Made by a program: the position numbers and the translations under genes. A stretch of 64,000 nt of DNA, taken from NCBI RefSeq assembly GCF_032854445.1, contig NC_088300.1, positions 10,662,001-10,726,000 on the forward strand. Reading direction: 5' to 3'. The DNA is from Liolophura sinensis (lineage: Eukaryota > Mollusca > Polyplacophora > Chitonida > Chitonidae). Position 1 is the stretch's first letter. Each line of letters opens with the position of its first letter. Below the pieces are notes generated by a model. The model was not told where the DNA came from and ran no database searches. It saw only the letters and a list, made by a program, of their open reading frames with translations. Shown here piece after piece: positions 59,101-64,000 of this stretch.

Positions 59101-62100
59101 TCTCGTCAGTAAGAACGGATCCTGGAGATAGTACAGCTTGCACTCTTCTCGTTTATTATTATAGGTTAAGGCCCAGCATTCCAAGCCGGACCGAGTTTGT
59201 GATGTACAATACTGTGTACAATTCGCTTGGCTGACTGCATACATCTCGCTAGCTACAGTGGTGACAGACAGGGCAGTTTTTGCCTTGGTTTTAAATGAGC
59301 AGGGCGCAGCTGAAATATGAAATAAAAAACAAATGGCGCAACAAGATTAAGACACTGGCCAGAAAAGACACCTATCAAAGATGGTACCTACCAGAGACAA
59401 CACCGACCAGAGATTACACCGACCAAAAATTACACCGGCCCGAGACCATAGCGACCAGAAATTACACCAACCAGAGACCACAGCGACCAGAGATTACACC
59501 GACCAGAGACCACAGCGACCAAAGATTACACCGACCAGAAATTACACCGGTCAGAGATTACACCGACCAAAGACCATACAGACCAGAGATCACACCGGTC
59601 AGAGATTACACCGACCAGAGATTACACCAACCAAAATACCATACCGACCAGAGACCACACCGACCAGAGACAACGCCGGCCAGAGGCAACACCGATCAGA
59701 AACCACACCGATCAGGGAATACAGCCAACAGAGATTACGTTGACAGGAGACCACACCGGCCAGAGAAGACTCTGTCATAAGGTCGCAAAGAACAGAGACC
59801 ACACCGTTCTGAGAAAAGAACGAACACAGAAGACACTGACCAGAAATCACACCGACCAGAAAAGACACCGACCTAAGACCACACAGGCCAAAGACCACTC
59901 CGGCCAGAGACTACACCGACCAGATATTAGACTGATCAGAGACTACACTGACCAGAGATTACACCGACCAGAGACCACACCGACCAGAGACCAAACCGGC
60001 TAGGGACTACACCGACCAGATATAAGGCTGATCAGAGACTACGCCGACCAGAGATGGCACCGGCTAGAGACTACACAGACCAGAGATTACACCAGCCAGA
60101 GACTACATCGACCAAAGACTACACCGACCAGAGACCACACCGGCGAGAGACGATACCGACCAGATATTACACTGACCAGTGACGACACCGGCCAGAGACC
60201 ACACCGGCTACAGACTACACCAACCAGAGACCATACCGACCAGAGTGTACGCCAGCCAGAGACAACACCGATCAGAAACCACACACACCAGGGAAGACAC
60301 CGAACAGAGATTATACTGACCAGAGACCACAGCGACCAGAGACTATACACGGACATCAAACTACACTGATCAGAGACGACACAGACAAGAGACCACACCG
60401 ACCACAGATGAAACCTACCTCAGATGACAAAGGTATCAAACTACACTAACCAGAGACGACACCGACCACAGGTCACGTCGAATACAGACTACAGCGAACA
60501 TAGACCACACAGACGATACTGCCAAGGGGTCACGCCGACCAGAGACCACACTGACCACAAACTACACCGACCAGAGGAGACACTGACCTGAGACCACCGA
60601 CCACAGACGATACCAATCAGAGAAGAAACCGACCATAGACAGTGTAGCGGTCTACACACAGTAAGCATACAGCGGTCCATACACATCGTAGCACACAGTA
60701 GGACGATATTATGAGAATTCACCAAAGAAAAGGCTTCTCACCTCTTTGATGCATACAAACATAACTTTCCTTCTGATTACATTTTGTTGTCCGCCATTCG
60801 AAGCCTTCCTGGCGTCCCCACGTAGTATAAGTACATATCCGGATGCAGAAGTCTGAGTTCAGTAAGTTGGGTTCGACTCCATGGAAATCAAGATATGTCA
60901 CTGGACTACAGCCATTCACCCATACCACATGTCGCTGGCCAGGCGTTGCGAGAATCATGTTCATCCATATCTCCATGGACCGACTGTAAAGACAAACACA
61001 AAAAGACATTACAAGAATCATGTCAATCCATATTTCCATTGTCTTAATGTAAAGACAAATGCCCCCCCCCCCCCACCAAAAAAAAAAATTTGTCTTTTCA
61101 TCCCTGTTCATTCATATCTTGATCGCCTGACTGTAAAGACAAACGCAAAAACATTACGAGAATCTATCCATTGTGTGACTGTCAAAGTCAGGAATATGGC
61201 CTTATCTGCATCTTATTACTCAAAAGGTAGGTGTAAAACTCAGGAAAATGATCCATATCTTCATCTCATGACTGAAAAGAAAGACGTGAAACTCAGGAAG
61301 ATGATCCGTATTTGCATCTTATGGCTTTAAAAAGAGATGTAAAAAATCAGGATATTTTCCACATCTGCATCTGATGAATGTGAAGGGACAGATAGTAGTC
61401 TAACACAAGACATTATTAAACTAAAATAAATTTATGGTTTTCTTTTATCTTGGTGTAGTCCGAACCCCCACTGAAAAGAACGCAGAGAGAGGGTATCTAC
61501 CCTTCAGCAGGTCCCTGACTAAGCCGCCTACATTAAAGCCACAGCCCGAAGGTCAATCCCAATTTCTAATGTAAAACAACCTTCACTTTTTTAACACTTA
61601 CAGTGATGTTTTCCTCCTTAGCTCTTTCAAAATAGATTTGATATACATGTATTCCCTTTTCGTTTCCGGTTGCATCAGACGGCCCCCGCTCGCCACACAT
61701 CTCTTCCGAGCTTCATTCCATGGGAAGACATTTACGAAATACTGGACATCTGTGCGAGTCGTTGGAATACCGGAAGCTTGTACTGACCCTACACCGTCAA
61801 GAACAGTTTAGCTTTAGTGGTGTAAAAGGAAAACTTTAGCTGATAGTTGTCATGTGACTAGCTCTAGACGTGACCGGTAGATATTGCAAAGCAAATAAAA
61901 AATGTGAATTATTTATTTCTTAAAACGATAAATACCGAAGTTTGAAAAATATATACAATAGAGGCTGGTATGAAATAGTTATATCTCTTTTAGTTGCCGT
62001 ATCATCCCAGTGAAGGGCAGGAATTTCGCATATACCTCGAACAGAGTAGTGTAGTGCCTGTTATCGCAACTGCAGCAAACATCTAAGTATATAGCAAGTC

Positions 62101-62159
62101 TTACCCTGTCTCCTAAACATAAACACGAAAAGTGTCGTAACAAGTATGGAGATCATCAT
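55678..62159 (-). CDS. type I membrane C-type lectin with PAN/apple-like module and Ser/Thr-rich stalk, complete six-exon gene
   Basis: Exons 62159-62105, 61788-61602, 60983-60742, 59252-59046, 57756-57490 and 56150-55678 join with phases 1, 2, 1, 1, 1 to 1,431 nt (476 residues). Order: signal peptide (1-about 18); C-type lectin domain (about 33-160) with WNEARKRC and GGRL in its first half, EPN at 118-120 and cysteines at 49, 127, 149 and 157; PAN/apple-like segment (162-230) with CTQYC, CWALTY and CKLYY; Ser/Thr/Pro-rich stalk (231-365); CWCPC at 368-372; basic RRRR at 405-408; transmembrane helix about 418-443; basic tail of 33 residues. EPN is typical of mannose-type lectins, but the usual WND is WRT here, so calcium-dependent sugar binding is doubtful. 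It is probably a cell-surface recognition receptor. No polyadenylation signal is obvious. Confidence 0.85.
56240..56820. repeat. about 56-60-bp minisatellite in lectin intron 5
   Basis: The unit is GACTGTTAGCACTCAGAAAT, TAGCTGAAGGTGTAACAGTC and TTCCACAACTAGC, ten copies with drift. Confidence 0.88.
57490..57756 (-). CDS. C-type lectin gene exon 5, Ser/Thr-rich stalk
   Basis: 267 nt, phase 1 on both sides, between TGGTCTACAG and GTAAAT. The correct frame gives a Ser/Thr/Pro-rich sequence (for example TTSRPFTTSSSAKPR and STTQWTPIISTTVPS), probably O-glycosylated. A longer ATG-started frame in another phase (57747-57481) is a shadow. Confidence 0.78.
58060..58570. repeat. about 31-bp minisatellite in lectin intron 4
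   Basis: The unit is AGTGATGCCTAGTCGCGTCG and GCTTGAGCCAA, about 16 copies. It is CpG-rich compared with its surroundings. Confidence 0.92.
59046..59252 (-). CDS. C-type lectin gene exon 4, PAN/apple-like module
   Basis: 207 nt, phase 1 on both sides, between CACCACTGTAG and GTAAGTAC. It encodes ANCTQYCTSQTRSGLECWAL, CKLYYLQDPF and a final DCF. The Cys spacing and the aromatic/Cys pattern fit the PAN/apple fold, though it is short for a full domain (about 69 residues). The symmetric exon suits module shuffling. Confidence 0.8.
59385..60650. repeat. short-unit minisatellite (ACACCGACCAGAGATT type) in lectin intron 3
   Basis: The basic step is about 15-16 bp, ACACCGACCAGAGACC with variants, for about 1.27 kb. 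Open frames up to 161 codons rich in RPET/RDH residues are array artefacts. Confidence 0.92.
60742..60983 (-). CDS. C-type lectin gene exon 3, C-terminal half of lectin domain
   Basis: Follows TTTGTCTTTACAG. It is 242 nt, phase 2 in and phase 1 out at GTGAGA. It has VVWVNG, GVEPNLLNSDFC, EWRTTKC and SYVC, the canonical second half. Extra cysteines at residues 106 and 131 could pair with each other. The first 35 or so coding bases belong to the same repeat unit as the upstream intron array. Confidence 0.88.
60945..61400 (-). repeat. about 58-bp minisatellite spanning lectin intron 2 and the start of exon 3
   Basis: On the minus strand the units share TTTGTCTTTACAGTC..., ATGGAGATATGGATGAACAT and GATTCT. 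The copy nearest the gene includes the real acceptor and the first codons of exon 3. Others lie at about 61000-61060 and 61085-61150, and more degenerate ones (TTTTCAGTCATGAGATGAAG) run to about 61400. Confidence 0.78.
61602..61788 (-). CDS. C-type lectin gene exon 2, N-terminal half of lectin domain
   Basis: Lies between GACGGTGTAG and GTAAGTG. It is 187 nt, phase 1 in and phase 2 out. It encodes VFPWNEARKRCVASGGRLMQ and an alpha-helical stretch, the usual first half of the fold. The first acceptor AG (61789) is chosen; an alternative CAG six bases downstream keeps the frame. Confidence 0.83.
62105..62159 (-). CDS. C-type lectin gene exon 1, signal peptide
   Basis: Starts at the first of two adjacent ATGs (62159-62157) and encodes MMISILVTTLFVFMFRRQ plus one base before GTAAGA. 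The hydrophobic core followed by RR looks like a signal peptide or signal anchor. An upstream ATG at 62257 opens a different frame that overlaps this start and stops just before the donor, so it would act as an upstream ORF if transcribed. Confidence 0.72.
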
Positions 62160-62259
62160 TGTCTGTCTGTTGACAGTCGTTCAGTACAGGAGGCACAAAG
62201 TCTGACACAGAAAGTATCACAGCATGTTGGGAGAATGGTGTCATAAACCAACAGACGAA

Positions 62260-63280
62260 GATCATTGCCTAGTAAACAGAAGTTATTATGTGGTTAAGCT
62301 TGCTTTCAACTGTGATTTAATATTAAAACGAATCAACAATTCTCCTCACGTAACACGTAACAGGTTTTGTAACAAGATAAGACACCTTACCTGACCGAAG
62401 ATAGCAATGCCTGGCGTCTGTAGCCCGTCACGACAGGGAGCACTTCTTTCAGAATCAACCTTGATGGATTATCGACTAGTTTGTTTAACATTATGCATAA
62501 TAACCGATCACTGTGTAACCTGTTGACCCTGTATCAAAGAATGGTACCGTCCTATGACCTTGAAGCGCGATTAGCTGTCCCTAAACAGTTATGATGAAGC
62601 TAGCTCTGAAGGCATGCACAACTAGCGCCTAAGATTTAAATACTGCTAAACTGCGCATTGTCGAAATTCTAATATTTACTTTACACTGATATATTTAAGT
62701 GATCAAGGTATATGTGAATATTGTTTTCTACTTGACAAGAATAATTTTTTAATCAACACTTTATGGGGCCTAAGATTTCACAGGTTTGTAATATATTTGT
62801 GCATTTTGGGCATTTCTTCATCAAAGTCCCCATCGTGTCATATCTTATAGTGCCAGACAATTTCGATTAATATACTATTACATGGATGGAGCTTTCAAAC
62901 ACAATAATACTGTTCACATGACGCACCAATATTATGTCCCATGATTGAACAGTGAAAAGCAAATTGCTGACAGCATGGTCCTTGCACACGTGAGTACAAT
63001 GATAACCGAGAAAAACGTGCATATACCAACATGATACGTGATCGTAAATATCATCTGTAACTGATATCCCTACCTTCAGTTTGCTACTTCTGAGATAGTA
63101 AATAGATCTTGGTCGTGCACATCTTCATCTTTATGGCATAATTACTGTCCTATACCCTATACTATTCTCATAACATAATATGACCCTTACATTCCCATGG
63201 TACTCCAAGAGAGAATTGGAAAATAACGCTTGTTTACTGCTAATACTGGTATCGATGACACTAAGGGCAAAGGGCTTTGT
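62260..63280. other. 5' flank of the lectin gene, no further gene seen
   Basis: AT-rich sequence upstream of the lectin start. No convincing TATA or coding exon. Confidence 0.45.
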
Positions 63281-63289
63281 TGTTTGTAC

Positions 63290-64000
63290 TCTTATCCACT
63301 CATTCAAGGGAGAACGGAAAATGACCAATGTTTTACTGTCAGAACTCGTTACACGCACCTATGCGAGTGGGAAGATGACCAAGGGGTTACCGTGAGTAGT
63401 CGTATGCACGCGTTCAAGAGAGGGGGGAAATAGCAAATGCGTTGCTGTTAGTGTTGGTAAGCAATGCAGCCAGGGGAGAAGGGAAATGACCAAATGTTAG
63501 CATTTGTAATTAACACCGCCATGGGAGAAGGAAAAATGACTAGTGGGTTACTGTTACTACTGGTAAACACTTATCCAAGGGAGAAGGAAAAATGAACAAT
63601 GGGTTACTATTAGTATTCGTTATCAACACAGCCATGGGAGAAGGGAAAATGACCAGTGGGTTATAGTTTTAGTATTCGTAAGCAACGCAGCCATGGGAGA
63701 AGGAAAAATGAACAATGGGTTACCGTTAGTACTCGTATGTACCCATCCACGGGAGAAAGGAAATTAGCCAGTGGGTTGTTGTTAGTATTCCTAATCCATG
63801 CATCCAAGGGAGAAGAGAAAATGACCAATGGGTTCTGTTAGTACTGGTATACACGCATCCTGAGGAGAAGGGAAAGTGACCAACAGGTTACCGTTTGTAG
63901 TCGATAAACGCGTCCAATGGAGAAGGAAAAGTGACCAATAGGTTACCGTTTGTAGTCGATAAACGCGTCCAATGGAGAAGGAAAAGTGACCAATAGGTTA
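63290..64000. repeat. about 50-60-bp minisatellite, continues past the window end
   Basis: The unit is CCATGGGAGAAGGGAAAATG, ACCAGTGGGTTACTGTTAGT and ACTCGTAAACAC, twelve or more copies. The last two units (from about 63885) are nearly identical at 57-bp spacing. Confidence 0.9.

Noticed and set aside
59295-59780. 161-codon Arg/Pro/Thr-rich protein on the plus strand
   Set aside because: It lies in lectin intron 3 and consists of the ACACCGACCAGAGACC array.

Overview
The window is eukaryotic nuclear DNA: split genes with GT-AG introns, tRNA-headed SINEs with (AAAT)n tails, MITE-like elements, a LINE remnant and very many minisatellites. The SINE cores, a stalk with a CWCPC motif and the peptide and lectin gene types suggest a lophotrochozoan, most likely a bivalve mollusc. 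That placement is an inference. The intergenic DNA is AT-rich and not conserved-looking. By eye, roughly a quarter of the window is tandem repeat.

Three genes can be built from splice sites that keep phase. (1) Plus strand, 461-3117: the 3' part of a bHLH-PAS transcription factor of the dysfusion/NPAS4 type, covering the second PAS domain and the whole activation region; its bHLH and PAS-A exons lie left of the window. (2) Minus strand, 47855-45354: a four-exon gene for a 68-residue secreted six-cysteine CS-alpha-beta peptide (defensin / potassium-channel-toxin-like fold). It has a TATA box and a Rel/NF-kB-like site just upstream and a polyadenylation signal downstream. (3) Minus strand, 62159-55678: a six-exon gene for a 476-residue type I membrane protein: signal peptide, C-type lectin domain split over two exons, PAN/apple-like module, Ser/Thr-rich stalk, CWCPC motif, transmembrane helix and short basic tail. 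Genes 2 and 3 look like innate-immunity genes. A few isolated exon-like stretches (26662-27431, 28463-28599, 44547-44686, 22779-23114) are listed with low confidence.

Layout: 1-3700 PAS gene; 3700-12360 MITE, LINE scrap, a 1.6 kb 40-bp minisatellite and two SINEs; 12360-21480 small minisatellites and SINEs; 21480-32790 mostly unassigned sequence with scattered SINEs; 32790-37500 and 40250-42290 large minisatellites; 45210-47900 peptide gene; 49400-50990 a 60-bp array; 51696-54175 a hAT-like element and a foldback element; 55678-62159 lectin gene; 63290-64000 another array.

The most unusual structural feature is that minisatellites sit on splice junctions. A 40-bp array begins at the first intron base after peptide exon 3, so nearly every unit repeats the GTAAGT donor. 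An array of about 58 bp reaches into lectin exon 3 and repeats its acceptor. The PAS-domain exon has a triplicated pyrimidine tract. Large arrays elsewhere often have exact periods of 20, 40 or 60 bp.
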